A DNA stretch of 64,000 bases from Triplophysa rosa (GCF_024868665.1 NC_079891.1:29714665-29778664); one strand, 5' to 3'; shown: positions 25,201-39,100, counted from the stretch's first letter. Notes: generated by a model from the sequence alone, not told the origin. Translations and numbers: made by a program.

Positions 25201-25899
25201 ACCCAGGCAGATGTTTTACAAAAAGAAAAGAAAATATGGAACAGCATGTTAAAATACACAGCAACATCCCAAACCCAAGAATCACAAAAATGTATCCCAG
25301 AACCTTCCACACCTCCCCAGCTGGTTTGTAATGAGCAGTCACATGTTACCAGCAAAAACTCACAGGATTCTTCTTATATGATCAATGTTTCAAAAGCGGG
25401 AATGTGTTGCAAACTGCCTCCAACTGTAGATCCAGAAGTCTTCAAACTCCTACCTGAACACATTCAGAAGGAGCTGATTTCTAGTTTTCAAGAAGACAAC
25501 TCACCACAACCAAATTATGGACCAGCCGACCCATTTTCCAAACATGCTGACCAAGCGGATCACAGAAATTCAACTTCTCATAACTGTGAACTCAGCGAGA
25601 CCTTTTCTTCACCTCAGTTCACAGCGAAATTACATTTTGAGCCCGGCAAAGCCACTGAAAGCTGTAGTATCCCACCCGCCCCTCAAGCACCTCAGTCAGA
25701 TGTTCCTCCGAACGTGGACCCTTGTGTGTTCTCTCAACTTCCTGCTGATGTTCAGAGAGAGTTACTGACAGAATGGAGACAGCAGAAGCCTGTTCTAAAA
25801 ATTCCTTCAAAGCAGTCACACAAAACCTCCAGAGACAAGAGGACTGTTGCTAAAAGCGGACAAAGTAACAATATAATGAAATATTTCAAACCCAACTAA
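22218..25899 (+). CDS. poli: DNA polymerase iota (Y-family), 10 exons
   Basis: Exons: 22218-22284, 22495-22611, 22702-22866, 23037-23180, 23264-23503, 23639-23817, 24107-24198, 24311-24444, 24584-24783, 25159-25899; 692 aa. Known role: translesion nucleotide insertion opposite damaged templates, favouring Hoogsteen pairing. Catalytic metal ligands are visible as LHFDLDCFYAQVEM (D40) and GFDENFMDVTEMVE (D132/E133). LGIQQKYIIVTCNY is the iota-type finger segment. A helix-hairpin-helix thumb region (IPGIGY-like, here VPGIGYRTGEKL) follows. A PIP-like box, RSSIISFF, lies at residues 425-432. Two ubiquitin-binding motifs are present: DPEVFKLLPEHIQKELI near 537 and DPCVFSQLPADVQRELL near 633. The protein ends in IMKYFKPN. 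The start is the first ATG in a short acidic leader. AATAAA lies at 26012-26017. The acceptor of exon 9 (AATAAG before 24584) has a weak tract and is the least certain border. Confidence 0.96.
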
Positions 25900-26019
25900 A
25901 GACACCTTAAACAAACACTTAGAGTGCCTGCCAATGGTGTTATAAAAAGCCTTAAGGGTGTAAGATATATAAATAAATATTGCTTTATTGTTTTAATCAT
26001 TGCACTTTGAAAATAAACA

Positions 26020-27150
26020 TGTACACAATGGCTGAAATTTTTATTTTATAGTTTTGTATTTGATCAATACTCAGTTATTTTTAGTAATGTTCAAATTTTT
26101 TAGGTTTAAGCTGTAAGGAAAACAGCATTTCAAAATGTTATGAAAGTTATTTGTATATTTTTACAGGAAAGTAAAACTGCTGACGCTGTACACATTTTTA
26201 TAATCACTCACTTTTTGGAAAACCTGTAGAACATCAGCATTTCTGATATAATGTTTTGCGCGTCATATACATTACAACAAGGAATGTGGAAGTTTAGTTT
26301 TTGTCTTCTGACTCATTTCTTAGTTTTTTGGAAAGTTGTTTTAATTGTATTAAAAACAGATTATCTTTAGAGATGCTGAAAAATGGATTTTGTGTAAAGG
26401 GTTCCCGCTGCTTAAGGGTACCTTGCTTCACAATGGGCTCTATGCATAGACATATAACTAGACGCCGCATTGGCCGCTTTGCTCCGCTGCTGCGATACGT
26501 CAATGGCGCCGCCATATTGGTTAGGGCAGCAGTGCACTAAAAGCCCACTGAACCCAATGGGAGAGCTGCGCTTTATCGGCATTAAAAGCACAATCACGTT
26601 TACATTTCTTAACATATTCCAATGGTTTACGATATACGTAAGAGTACAACTTTACCATGTCTCTAGTTGCTTCGTGTCTCGATTATAGCTACTTCAAAAT
26701 GAATGGTTGTCATAAGGAAATGTGAAATCCATTATTTGTGCCTGTTATAAGTGAGAATCCACTGGATGGCACCATGTTCATTGATATGTTGTAGGCAAGA
26801 CAAGCAACAGAATAAATAACCACGTTGCAGTAGTCGAGAATAAAACAGACATGTAGTCTAGAGATGGTTTCTGAGATTAATTTGAATCATCGAACAAAAC
26901 ACCCAAGTGACGTCAGCTTCACATTCTCTATACCACTGCTGTGTGCCGCAGTGTACAGCATCTGCTAAATTTAACTATTTTCTAATTTTCCATGTCTCTC
27001 TGTTTTAAGGCTCCCCACCGGAAACTGCCCAGGGTTCTTCCTGTGAAACGCGGAAGTCACGCATTCATATAGCCTATCCTATTCTGCGCAGCTTCCCCCT
27101 CCGTCTCCTGAGCATCTTCTTCCGGACGTGTTCTACCACTTCATAAGCCC
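26020..27150. other. Intergenic poli to bri3bp, with a repeat-like CpG segment
   Basis: The sequence is AT-rich apart from about 26400-26580, which is CpG-rich and contains GCGCCGCCATATTGG and looks like part of a dispersed element, though no partner copy is in this window. GC rises again from about 27010 toward the bri3bp start, consistent with its promoter. No open reading frame here resembles a gene. Confidence 0.5.
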
Positions 27151-27216
27151 TTTCCGACCGCTACAATCTAGCATTTTCTCCTCATCACATCACAAGTTTG
27201 CAGGTCGCGTTTGAGG

Positions 27217-28451
27217 ATGAAGGCAAGGAAGTTCGCAGTGTTTTTGGTCGTAGTTTCGGCCAGTGCCTTTCTGGTCGAGGCAGCGCGGATCAGGAAAGAC
27301 TCCAGCAGTCAGAACAGTCTGAAGAGGGCCGCCAGTGGCTTCTATCAAACCCTCAGCAATGTCTTCGGAGAGGAGAACATCAGGGCTCTGTACAAGGTAT
27401 ATATATATATAATATAAGATCTATACCGATATTTAAAGATGATGCGTTATGTTTTGAATGTCGTTGAATTTGATAAAGGCCTGCAGATATGAGCAGCTGT
27501 CATTGGTCGTGTCTTAAAATCTGTCGGTCTTCCTACCTGACAGCACGCTGGGTGTTAAGACGTGTGTGTGTGATGATGATTTGGGTGACGTTTTATAATA
27601 ATATATTTTGGTGTCAATATACAAACGTATACGTAACTAATTTTAAGAATATAATGTATTATGTAATGCAATAGTGGTACATTATGAATTTAATTTTATT
27701 CCTGTTACCGAGCGCATTTTAGACTAAATATATCAGATTTTTTTCCCTTTAGATATTTTTACCGTGCTTGTGGATTGTTATATTTATTAAAAAGCATGTC
27801 GTTCTTGTTGTAGTTCTTCTCAAAGACTACAGAGAGCTTTGTCCATGCAGTTGATTCATTATTGGACACCTTGTGGAAACTGTGTGTGGATCTTCTGGAT
27901 GTTATAGGTATCGACTGTAAGTCTGGGTTATTACTGAATATATTTATTTATTTAAATATATTGTATGTTAAATGCCAAAAATCCTACTTCCTATCGTCTT
28001 AATCCTATCTTCTCTCTCTTTAGCGTCTAACCTGACTCACTACTTCAGCCCATCCTCCGTGTCCAATTCTCCGGCTCGTGCTCTCCTCCTGGTTGCAGCC
28101 TTGTTGGCGGCCTACTGGTTCTTGTCTTTGTTCCTCAGCGGCTTCTTTTTCATCCTCCATGCCGTCTTTGGCCGTTTCTTCTGGCTGGCACGTGTGGCGC
28201 TGTTCGCTCTCTCCTGCCTGTACATTCTGCAGAAGTTCGAGGGCGACCCAGAAAAGGCCGTCCTGCCTCTGTGTTTCATCATGGCTGTGTACTTCATGAC
28301 CGGACCTGTGGGAGCATACTGGCGGAAAGGAGGCGGATCTGGAACTCTGGAGGAGAAGATCGACCACCTCGATACTCAGATCCGCCTTCTTAATATTCGT
28401 TTGAGCAGGGTGATTGAAAACCTGGAACGCTCGAGTGACCATGACCAATGA
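27217..28451 (+). CDS. bri3bp: BRI3-binding protein, multi-pass membrane protein, 3 exons
   Basis: Exons 27217-27396, 27814-27916 and 28024-28451 join in phase to 236 aa (human about 251). The start is the ATG at 27217 opening a signal-peptide-like leader (KFAVFLVVVSASAFLVEA). A lumenal helical segment follows (YQTLSNVFGEENIRALYKFF). Conserved DSSNLTHYFSP leads into three hydrophobic segments: around LLLVAALLAAYWFLSL, LARVALFALSCLYIL, and VLPLCFIMAVYFMTGPVGAYW-like. The cytosolic tail is a short coiled coil with heptads (LEEKIDHLDTQIRLLNIRL). The family is reported in ER/mitochondrial membranes and linked to BRI3 binding and drug-induced apoptosis; its biochemical function is poorly known. 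The neighbour downstream is aacs, the same pairing as in human. Confidence 0.94.
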
Positions 28452-30640
28452 AGGCTGGGATTTGTGGGATGGGATGAGAAGATTTTTTTTTTAAATGTTT
28501 CTTTTTGCCCCTTTTTCTCAGGATTTCCCAATATGATCATTGCAAAGAAACCTTTTAGTCAGGCACGAGTTGTATGTGATGTTGTACTTAAATTTTATTT
28601 TCCAGACTAGAACGTTTCCATTGCATTCGTCCTGTTGTTGTAGAATGTATTAGAGTTCATTAGCCATCCATTTCACAGAGTAAATATCAGGACTTTTTTG
28701 TATATGGTGTGTAATAGAAGTGTGTCTGAAATAGAAGTGTGTTTCTTGGCCTTGAGTTGAGTGTGTTACTCCATTACGCAGTGTTATGCCTAATTGTCCA
28801 TAAGCTTTGTTTTTTTTGTGTGTGTTTATTTATCAGTCATGAAAGCAATGCTATGAAAAAGATCATTCGGAAACACTCGAAGTGTGAAGTATAGCCAGTA
28901 TCACTGCATGTTGTCTCCTTTTACGAGGTCACAGGGGTCACTCTGAGTTCAGGACCGTGTAGCACTATCAATGCTAGAGATGTATTTGGAAATCACTTTC
29001 AGAAAGCAGCTAGTCAGCAGAAGCGTGAGGGTATCTGACCAGTGTTCCTGGCAGCTACATTACAGTGCTGCAATGTACGCTGGTATCTCTGTCCTAATTC
29101 AGCTACGAGAATGCTGTTCTCATGTGGTAAGATAACAAAGTACAGGGTAAAACCTGGTCATGCACTTTGTTCTCAGCACGAGATCGTGAGTAACAGAATC
29201 TGATTGGTTTCAGGTGGGCCAATTGTCCTTTCGGGACCTTTCGTGGTGGATACACTGTATTAAAATGTACGGAAAGGGATTTTTTGGACTAATGTTTGAA
29301 TCCCACTACTTTAACTATGATCTTATTTATACTATCTAGTTTATTGATGACCCCTCGATCTGTAATCTTTTTCTTAAACATCAGCTGAATTCCTGCTCCA
29401 GAATGCCTCATTACTGCATGTCTGGTTCTCATTAAGATCTAACCTGTCTCATCTGCTATACTTTTCAGAATGCAGAATTCACATTTATTTACAGTCTGTT
29501 TTGGATGTATAACTGAATGCTACTGAAGTTTGGTTGCCACAAAAAATGCTGTTTTGCATGTTTGCATACATGCTTTGAACATTCATTCCCTGCCTAAAAG
29601 GTGTATAACTGTTATTCCCTTTTTTAACACATTTTATACAATATATAAAAAGTATTCTGAATGGTTAATGTTCAACTATATTATCATTCCATGCTATGTT
29701 TTAAAAAAACATTTTTATGATTATTTAATTCTTACATCATTAACGCATTGTATCGAAGTTGAGAAATGGCATTGATTGGAATTGGAAACATTTCATATAT
29801 GCGTCACCATATTGTTATTATTTATTGTGCATATTGTTTTTCAAAATCGTTTTGCTAAATCTAAATTGTTATTATAAATGTCTCTCATTTGTTGTAGGCT
29901 ACCCTAAATGAATTTAAAGGCTGTGTTATACACTAAAATCACTGAAACCTGTTTTACTGTATATGTTGTGAAGGATGGTACCTACGTATAGTCTTTAAAT
30001 CATACAATGCAAGCACCAGCTTTTGTGTAATTTTCCAAATGATCAACACTCGTAATTACAATGCACCAGCATTATTGTAAAATACTGGGAAGTTACACAT
30101 CTTAACACTCCCATATACAGACAAATTGTGTCAATGTGCTTTGTAGTGTTAAATATTTTGCCACAGTAATACGCTGTGGATTTGTGTACTGTGGCTTCTT
30201 ATATTTTTAATTTGTGTCGGGATTGCAATGCAGAAACACGTTTCACCACTCCTTTTTCAAGTCCTGAGTCAGATTTGAATTATTATACAAGTATTGTATT
30301 AACTCTGCATTAACTTTGTTACATCAAATGTTAGGGAGACTGACTTAACCGCAAAGATAAAGTGTGTCTTAGATCCCAAATGACCGAGCCAGTGCCAAGC
30401 AGTATGTGTTGTGCGCATTGTTTTGACAGATTTTCATAGAAAGCACTGAATCTTTGTGAAGTCTAGTGTCTTTGCCTAGTAAATGCCTAGATTTCTATCA
30501 GGTTTGCTTTTGTACTGTATCATTTTCATGCTTGCTGTGGTATTATTTGCGCTGTCTGTATCGTGTGTTTATGATGCTCGTTTTAAGAAAAAAATCTCTT
30601 AAGATAAAATGACGGTCCAAAAATGGTTTAATAAATATAA
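28452..30640 (+). other. bri3bp: Long bri3bp 3' UTR
   Basis: About 2.2 kb of non-coding sequence follows the stop codon without an obvious transposon. The best poly(A) signal is AATAAA at 30630-30635, followed by a TG/T-rich stretch. The extent is inferred from that signal only; earlier ends are possible. Confidence 0.5.
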
Positions 30641-32300
30641 TATCTGATTTGACTAACTTGACTTGTGATTTTTTTTAGTATTTAGTAGCCCAATCTGATT
30701 GCTGTTAATGTTGTCATCGTTAATGTTTGCTCACATTGTATTTCATGTTGCTTCATCTCAAAATGTGGTGTGTCTGTGATGCAACAGAGATTCTTGTTTG
30801 AATATTGCTTCATTTGTCTGTTTCAGAGGGCCTTAAATCAACTCTCTAAAGCTTTTGCCAGTATGGAGAAGGTCAATTGATGTATCAGACACACAGGCAA
30901 CTTAAACCTGACCTAATGAACAAAATCTTTGCTGGCATTCTATATATGTTGGATTGAAGCCCAGAGTTCTAGGCATGACTATCTGTAATGCTGAAGTTGG
31001 TCCTTGAGATCTTTGCACAAATGGATTGAATGTATTACACAATGCACAGGTTGTTTGATACCCTCAAGGTGAAAGCTTGTGATGTAGCTATACTTGGCAC
31101 TTATTGCCACTTCATGCACAGTCATGCAGTTTAGCATTTTTATATTGAATCTGCCACTGTGGGTTGCTAAAATCATCTTAGTTTCTTCTTATTTCGTAGT
31201 TATTGTATTGATTAGCTTGTCTTGTCATATACTCAAATTGTGTTTCATCAAATGAACCAGGAAACCAGATGCAAGCCCATTTTTTTTATATGTTTACTCC
31301 TATTCCTTGCAGACTGGCCATTTATCCAAGGTGAACCCTGCCTATAGGTCCTAGGATAGACTCCAGCCCTGCAAAAGATAAGCAGGTTTGGAGACTATCA
31401 GTCTGCTATTTAAAATTATTACAGAAAAAGGCAGACAGATTGATAGATGGATATAGGCCTACAGGAGTAATTTCAAACATAAACTGTACAAGAGGTTCCA
31501 TATGGAGCTAAAATAATGTACACAATTAGCTGGTAATGATACAGGATAAATGAGTGAGAACACACAGTCAGTCTGGCTGGGTTAATGACAATGCAATGCA
31601 GGAGCTGACATAGCAGGTGCAGCTGGAAGAAAAATTGCACTGTTTTACTGCAGAAATGTTGCCCGTAGAGCCTCTCATATTTGTGTTTATGTAAATGCAT
31701 AGGCCTATACTGCATTTGTAAAAAAAATTAGCTGAGAGCTAAGGATGCAAAGGGCAACACACTCAAATTGAGGTTTACTGAGTATTGCACCTAAAGTTCA
31801 ATCTGTTAAATTCTTTACATTTGCATCAGAGGAATGTCTGAACGAATATTTTCATATATTAGTGAAAATGCCTGAAGTAAAAAAACAACAACAACAATGG
31901 TGCCTATAGTTTATATTATAATTATATGTTAAATTCATGTAAATTCTTAGACCTAAATAAAAACAAAATTTGATACATAGGCCTATTTATCAGTGTTTTC
32001 TGAATGTAGCCATTTCACAATTTCTTGGTGTTGCATCCATGGTTGCATCACCTAAAAGCAGCGCATGTTTTATTTAATTTGTAATTAAAGTGAGACGTAT
32101 TTGTAAACCATCTTAGTTGTATTCTATTTTTTTTAATAAATATTGATGACATTGACTGGATAAAATTGATTGATCACTACTGCTGACTGAATGCAGCAGC
32201 GGTTTATATACAAAATGGACAAAAATTCTAACAAAACGTATCATAGTCATCATGTATGACGTGAATCCTTCATGTCAGTCTGCAAACTGAAGGCACTGGA
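30641..32300. other. Intergenic bri3bp to aacs
   Basis: AT-rich sequence with no gene detected. A segment at about 31313-31395 (CTGCCTATAGGTCCTAGGATAG … CTCCAGCCCTGCAAAAGATAAGCAGG) resembles a widespread fish repeat ending. The remainder is unremarkable. Confidence 0.5.
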
Positions 32301-32319
32301 TTGGGCACACCTCTAAAAT

Positions 32320-33182
32320 GCGCCAATAATCCTTTGCTTCTTATTGGTCAGACGCCTCTGTGGCCGAATGGGCGGATTGGTTGCGTGTCTTCTGATTGGT
32401 TTGTTTTTCCGTCTGTCCATGATCCTTTCTCTCGTGTCGCCGTATCAGCCGATGTGAGACCAGTTTAACCAGCCAATGGAATAATAGACATGGTAATTAC
32501 AGTGGAGTCAGATATTCCTACGCCAAACACAGACAGTAAAGCTTTAACCCTTGTAACATCAGTTGTCAAGAATTTAGTATATTGTTAGGTGAATTAAATA
32601 TTAGAGAACTGTTTACATTCATGCCATAAGCTCCATTTTGCTTAAAAGTTATGTATTTAATTTTATTCTATTGTATTGTATGTATTGTTCTAATTAATTG
32701 TATTATTATAGATGCAATCTAAAGTTAAAATAACCACCTCAAAATGCCTTCTTTATATGTGCTCACTGTTTTCAACTGACATCCGCACTATCAACGTTTT
32801 GTATTTTCAATCAACTGAAATGATGAATTGACAGCTCTTCTAATATGATGCTACGCTATACGCAAGATAATTATCATGGGAGTGTATTTAGTACCACAAG
32901 CTCAAGTATCTTTTACTAACGTATTTTTTTCAGTTTTAAAAAGATGTTTTATAAAAACCTAAGAACTATATAAAAAGCGGAAGGATATCAATCTACTAGT
33001 GGGCAGGGTTGCGTGGTGGGCGGAGCCTGCGCTGCCACTGGTTGATTATGTGCGACTGACGCTCGGAAGTGACCCATGTGTCTGATCTCTCTGACCGTAC
33101 TGTAAGTGCCGATCATCGGGCTGGTCCCTCCAACTATCGTAACGCGATTCATTCGGCTATTCAGAGCGTGTGTCATCCCATC
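32320..33182 (+). promoter_or_regulatory. aacs: aacs 5' region with a CCAAT-box cluster
   Basis: Five CCAAT/ATTGG pentamers fall within about 160 bp (32322, 32343, 32376, 32394 and 32473), in both orientations. A second GC-richer segment (33000-33180) precedes the ATG at 33183. Because AACS is a sterol/SREBP-regulated gene in mammals and NF-Y sites commonly accompany SREBP sites, the cluster could be promoter-proximal. No clear sterol-response element was recognised by eye. Confidence 0.4.
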
Positions 33183-36100
33183 ATGTCTAAACACACGGAC
33201 GCTAAAAGCGAGGAGATTATGGAGTCTAAGGTGCTCTGGTATCCGGACTCTAAACGAAACACACAAATGGACCGATTCCGGGCGCAGGTCAACCGGGACT
33301 TCGGGCTTAATCTGGGTAAGTAGCACGTTGGACTAGAATGCATGCAAATCAGCATGTAAAATAACAAGACGTGATTGTATATACCCAGACGAACCCATGG
33401 GTTACAGTAAAACAAGAAACAGTTGTCTTTGGTATGGCGTTAATCCCGTAAATAGCTCATAATTGAGATTGTCAAGGTCTCTGCATGCACGTAACATGCA
33501 TGCAAGTAAAGGTGGTTACTGTAACCTTGCTTTAAACTGCTGTTTTCTGTTTAAATTGACGTTTTAATTAGCCTAGGCATACACGGCCATCCACATTTTA
33601 TGTAAATCATGCATGCTGTATGGCAATGTATGTGTAGACAAGACTTGTTGAATCACAGTTGTAAATAGACTTCCTGCCACGCCATGATGTGAATGTTACG
33701 TGTTTTCATATACAAGCATCTTATGTGTTAATGTATTGTGACCACAATGCTGGTGCAACATCAATGCCATATTACATCCGGTTTCCTAAGGTGGCTTCAT
33801 TGGTGATTCTGACATTTGTACCAAAGATTTACCAACATATTCAGAGTTATCTACAAATGTAAAAACCAACACATCTAAACGCATTTTTGATATTTAGAAA
33901 ATGTCCTCTTCACAAAGTCAATGGTAAACTGTGAACCAAATCCAGTCATAGAATTATGATTATGAGAATGTTATACCTATTGTTATGATCATGTAACCTA
34001 TTTCTTACTTTGAAGCGAATTATAATGACCTGTATCAGTGGTCGGTGGACGGTTATCCCGAGTTCTGGGCGCAAGTGTGGAAATTCTGTGGCATCACCTG
34101 CTCAAAAATGTACGAGGAGGTAGGTGTCTTTTCCTCCACATTTGATCTTTTGTGCATATTGACCCTTTTGAAATTTAGATTAATCCTTGTAGGTGTTTGT
34201 TTTGTATTTCCTGTTGCATAATGTGTAAGGACCAGCTTATGTTGCCACGTAATGATTCCACTACAGTAAAGAATAGTTAGGGTGCACGTTACTTACTGAA
34301 GCACGTTACTTTTATAAATGTGATCATTTATACATTTACATTTAGTCATTTAGCAGACGCTTTTATCCAAAGCGACTTACAAAGAGTTCAGGGAGCAATA
34401 AGCGATATGTCATACTGTTGCAATAATACAATAGGTGCTAATACAAAGTTACTAGTTTCAACAAAAGCCAGAACACTACCTGTTTAGAGAAAGAGAGAGG
34501 GTTAGTTTTTTTTTTTCATTTGTCTGTCAAGTATTTGACTTATCTGGCTTATTCTTAAATCTTATAGTTGTGGGTATTCTGTATACGTGGAAGCGATGTT
34601 ATACAAACCAACCAGTCACACATGAGTCATATTATACAATTCGTACTCGTAGACATTTATGGGTTTATAACCATTTAGAGCTACTGTCAGAATTGCTACT
34701 ACTAATATTTGAAGGTCATCTAAAAGATATATCTATTCCAGAGAGGGTGTGTTGGGTCATTTCCATAGAGTTTTAGTTTTAATCTTGATTTGAGTCAAAC
34801 CGTAAACCATTAAAACATAAGCACAGTCTACAGTATGTTGGCCCCTGTTCGTGCAAATCTAGTTTCAACCATCCCAGAGTTTATTGTTACTGCATATCCT
34901 CTCTTGATGTCCTCCTGGCTTAAAGTTTATTCATAACTATGAAAACAAATCACATTTTTATATTTTTACACGAGTGGGGCACTTGGTCGCACAAAAGCTG
35001 ACCTCCATGATAATACAAAATTTTAGTACTTCAAAATCAGACTTAGAGTTGTGCGTGTTAGCCAGTCCCCTTGATGTATAGTTGCTACTGTATTCTGCGC
35101 TATTTTTAGCACATTATTTAGTTGTTAGGTGGTTGCTTTCTGGTCTCATTCATAAGAACTCCACCTCAAATCTCTATAATATTCAGGTCCATATATATTG
35201 CTCGGTTTCGCCATCAACGTTTATGGAATTTTTCTTTGCTCTGGTTTATCATCCATCGCACATTACTTGTAAATCTGATGGTTTGGAAAAGTAAGAGTAA
35301 TAGCACGCCTAATAGCATGCCCAGTGGCGCGGTTAAGGTATCATTTATGTTCCTGGCAGTTTAATACTTGCGCTAAAACATTTGTTTGAATCGTTTTAGG
35401 CAAATGCTGAAGCCACTTGCTTGATCCCAGCGTGACTCTCTCCATGTGTCTCTGTCTGTGTTTCAGGTGGTTGATGTGTCTAAAAGGATATCAGATGTGC
35501 CTGAATGGTTTAAAGGTAGCAGACTGAATTATGCAGAGAACCTGCTCAAACACAAAGACCAGGACAAAGTGGCTCTCTATGCCGCAAGTAAGTGGCCCAT
35601 CCAACCTGTTAACTGCTCGTTCGTTCTCCAAGATCTGACCTGTATGTGGTGCTAGTCGCATTCAATAATTTTAACAAGAAAAGTTAAAGCGACAACGAGC
35701 AACTTCTGCTCACTGTTGCCCCACGTGGTTGATAAGCGGAATTGTCTGTTTACAGTGTCGTAAAAACTGTCGCAAAGATTTCCCGCTGGCAGCCGACGGA
35801 CCCGGCAGCCAGATACGCTATGACAACAGCGCATATAATGTATATATATATATACTATATATAACGACAACATTAGCCTACTCAACGACTGCACTGTTCA
35901 ACATTTACATGGTTTACTGGTCTGAACTAAAGAATCTGCTACTTTTTACCACAACATGTTTATTGTGTTTTTTTAGTCTTCATTTACAAGCACTACACAC
36001 ATTCATGACGAGACACGACAACATGCTAGCTATCGACACCGGCAACCATTATTATCTCTCAGCTAGTAATAACAAATACGTTCAAAAGTACAGGACAGTA

Positions 36101-39100
36101 ACAAAAAATGTACAAATAACACTTACAAATCCAGGAGCAGGACCGCTAGGTCTCCATCCGTTTTGCAACCGTTGCCTCTTGCTGCTCGCGCCACCGAGTG
36201 TAAGCCCGTCCCGATATTGATTCGTGACTGGCCTCATGTCCGATCACTCTCTCGCTTTCTTTTCTTTGTTTCCTCCGACAAAACCGTTGTCATTCAAAAT
36301 TCCTCTGTTTTTTGGCTGGCTCTGCCATGGTGATGTTTTGGTACGTTTCGTCTTAATGTTAGCTCTGCTGTTTGCTAACTTCTCCCAGGCTACGAGTAAA
36401 ACGTGACGTATGCCGTAAAGCAGGGGATAGGCGGTGCTTGTACTGTCCCGAACACCAAAGTTACAAGTGCAATTTCAGCCGATAGGAGGCTGCTTAGGTA
36501 GCAACGGCAGTAAAATTCGTCCAGTAAAAAGTTGACCTACCACTGAAATAATTTTAGAGACATTATTTTAAGGTCAAAAAGTTGCTCGTTGTCACTTTAA
36601 TAAAGTTGTTTATCCGTGTTGCATGGTTCAGGATGATCATATGGATTACGAATTGCTCATAAAACCGTGAGTGTGAACATGAGCACAGTTTACTATAAGA
36701 GGAAGTTTTTCGCGAACAAAAATTTTCCTTCATTTCTCCTCAAAACGTGACCGTGTATCTCCATTGTTCTCCTTGAATCATTGTGAATCTGACCTTCTAC
36801 ACTTTAAAATAGCAACAGCACGGTTTACATATATATTTTATCTTTATTGATAAGATCTATCATTGCTGTACTCTGGCTAATGTAACACTAAATGAATTAC
36901 GCCCTGGGTAATTTGATTTGTGGTCTTCGTGTATGTGTAGTTGTGTCTTTATATTGTGATGGATGTCCTGATGCGGTCCAGAACACAACGGATGTAATTA
37001 CCAAAGTGGCTGTGATCAGAATCGTACCTGTGTCATTAGTTCATTTCTCAGAGAAAAAGGGGATGGGAGGGTCCGTTTACCTGAAAAAGTAGATTACATC
37101 GGATTTGGGAGCACAAATTCAATTCAACACAGATTACATACTATAGATGTATCAGTCGCACCGCAGTCTCAGGCTGCAGTGAATTAATTTACTGCTTATT
37201 AGGGCTGGCTAATATAGCTAATAAATTATATATTTATGTATTATTAATGATATACTGTATATAATATAGTTATATATATATATATATACAGTATATATAT
37301 ACTATATGATTAAATTCTTTTTTTTTGTAATTGACCAAACAGTTTTTGTAGCCGATATAAAATATTTAAAGCAAGAATAATACTTTTCATTTATGTGCAC
37401 CAGTATTACAGCCCTTACGAAAATTAACTATGGTGTTTTTTATAGTAAAAGTGTAGTAACTGTGTTTTTTTTGTGGGGGCGGATTGAGTTTTCTACAAAT
37501 ACCAGGGTTAAACTGCGGTTCTTGTAACCAAGCCATGGTTAATTTGTGGTTACCATCGTTTAATATACTGTAGGAGTAACCATGTTTTTTTAATTGTCGT
37601 AAAACCATGGTTAGTATTCATAAGGGAATGTAAGAAAGTACTGAAAAGAAGGTATGAAGCAGCAATATCTAAATATATTTATTTATCTGTCATGTTGTGC
37701 TTAAAAATATGTAAAATAAGGTGTTGTTTATTTCCTGTTTAGCCGAGGCAAACGAGGAGATTGTCAAGGTGACTTTTGGAGAGCTGAGGCGTGATGTCGC
37801 TCTCTTTGCTGCGGCCATGAGGAAGATGGGCATCAAAACTGGAGACAGGGTTGTAGGTGAGCGTCTCCCTCTCTCCTTTTCTCTTATTTCTCTCTGTACA
37901 TCTACATTGCCATCTCTTACACCAGACAGGACAAGTGATATTTCCTGGCGACAAACAACACACAACAATATTTCAGTCATTTGGTTTCCGCTTTTCTCAC
38001 ATCATGTTGGTTAGCTTTACGCACAGTGACATCTCATTGGTCCCACTCCAAATCCCACTCCACATACCATATGTTCTGATTTTGTCACTTTGTACAAAAT
38101 GTTGCTTTCAGTATAGCCTGAAAAGTTAAACTGGGAAGTGGGAACTAGGAGATGGTGTAATTTGTCTTCTTTTTGAGTCTCATCTCTGTCTGGTCTCTTC
38201 TGTGAGTTTGGTAACTCCTCAGAGATGTTGTTTGTGTGTGTTGCTGTGTGAGGAAAAGTGTGACAGCTAGAGCAGTACAATAGACTTTGATGGAGAGTCG
38301 GAAGTAACAGACATGAACCAGTATGAACCGATATCATGATCCAGTTTCATGGCATCATATGAGTACCATATTCATATACCATTCACATAACATTTAAAAT
38401 CACGCTACCATGTGCAAAAATGGTACTAATGTGCTTTAAAAGAATTAAAAGCCATTGAAAACAATCCCTAAAATGACATTTCATCTTATGTAGGTGTTTT
38501 TCTTGACCTTTTAAAGTGACTGTTTGCTCAAATATGAAAATTCTTTCATCATTTACTCACTTGTCATCATTCTAAACCTGTATGACTTCATTTCTTCTGT
38601 GGAACACAAAAGATGATATTTTGAAGAACGTTGGTAACCAAACAACATTTTACCTCATTGACTTCCATTATATGGACACAACGAGACATCTCAGAATATC
38701 TTCTTTTGTGTTCCACAGAAGATGGAATCATATGCAGGTTTTGAATGACATGAGGATGAATAAATGATGACAAAAAATATCCCCAATAATAATCCCCATA
38801 TTGTTGCATTGTGTCACACTGGATCAAGCTTGGCCACTCTAACCTGTTTATCCTGCCCTATTTATTTCTGTCCTTCTTCATTCTTATTCCTGTTTGTCTT
38901 CATGTTTGTCTCTGCTCTGGGAGCTCTTTTTCTCCCTCAGTTTTGTGTTTGAGCCAGGGTCACACAGACTTTGACGTGGATAGAAAGAGGAGAGAGAGGG
39001 AAGGTGACACACTATGTCAGGAATAATTGTTTTTTTTAAGCTTTTATGTGTGGAAGGATTAAAAACTGTTGACAAACCTTGTGACCTGTGAGATTGATTT

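Noticed and set aside
28020..28448. 142-codon minus-strand frame opposite bri3bp exon 3
   Set aside because: It is the antisense shadow of a well-supported exon and has no recognisable domain.
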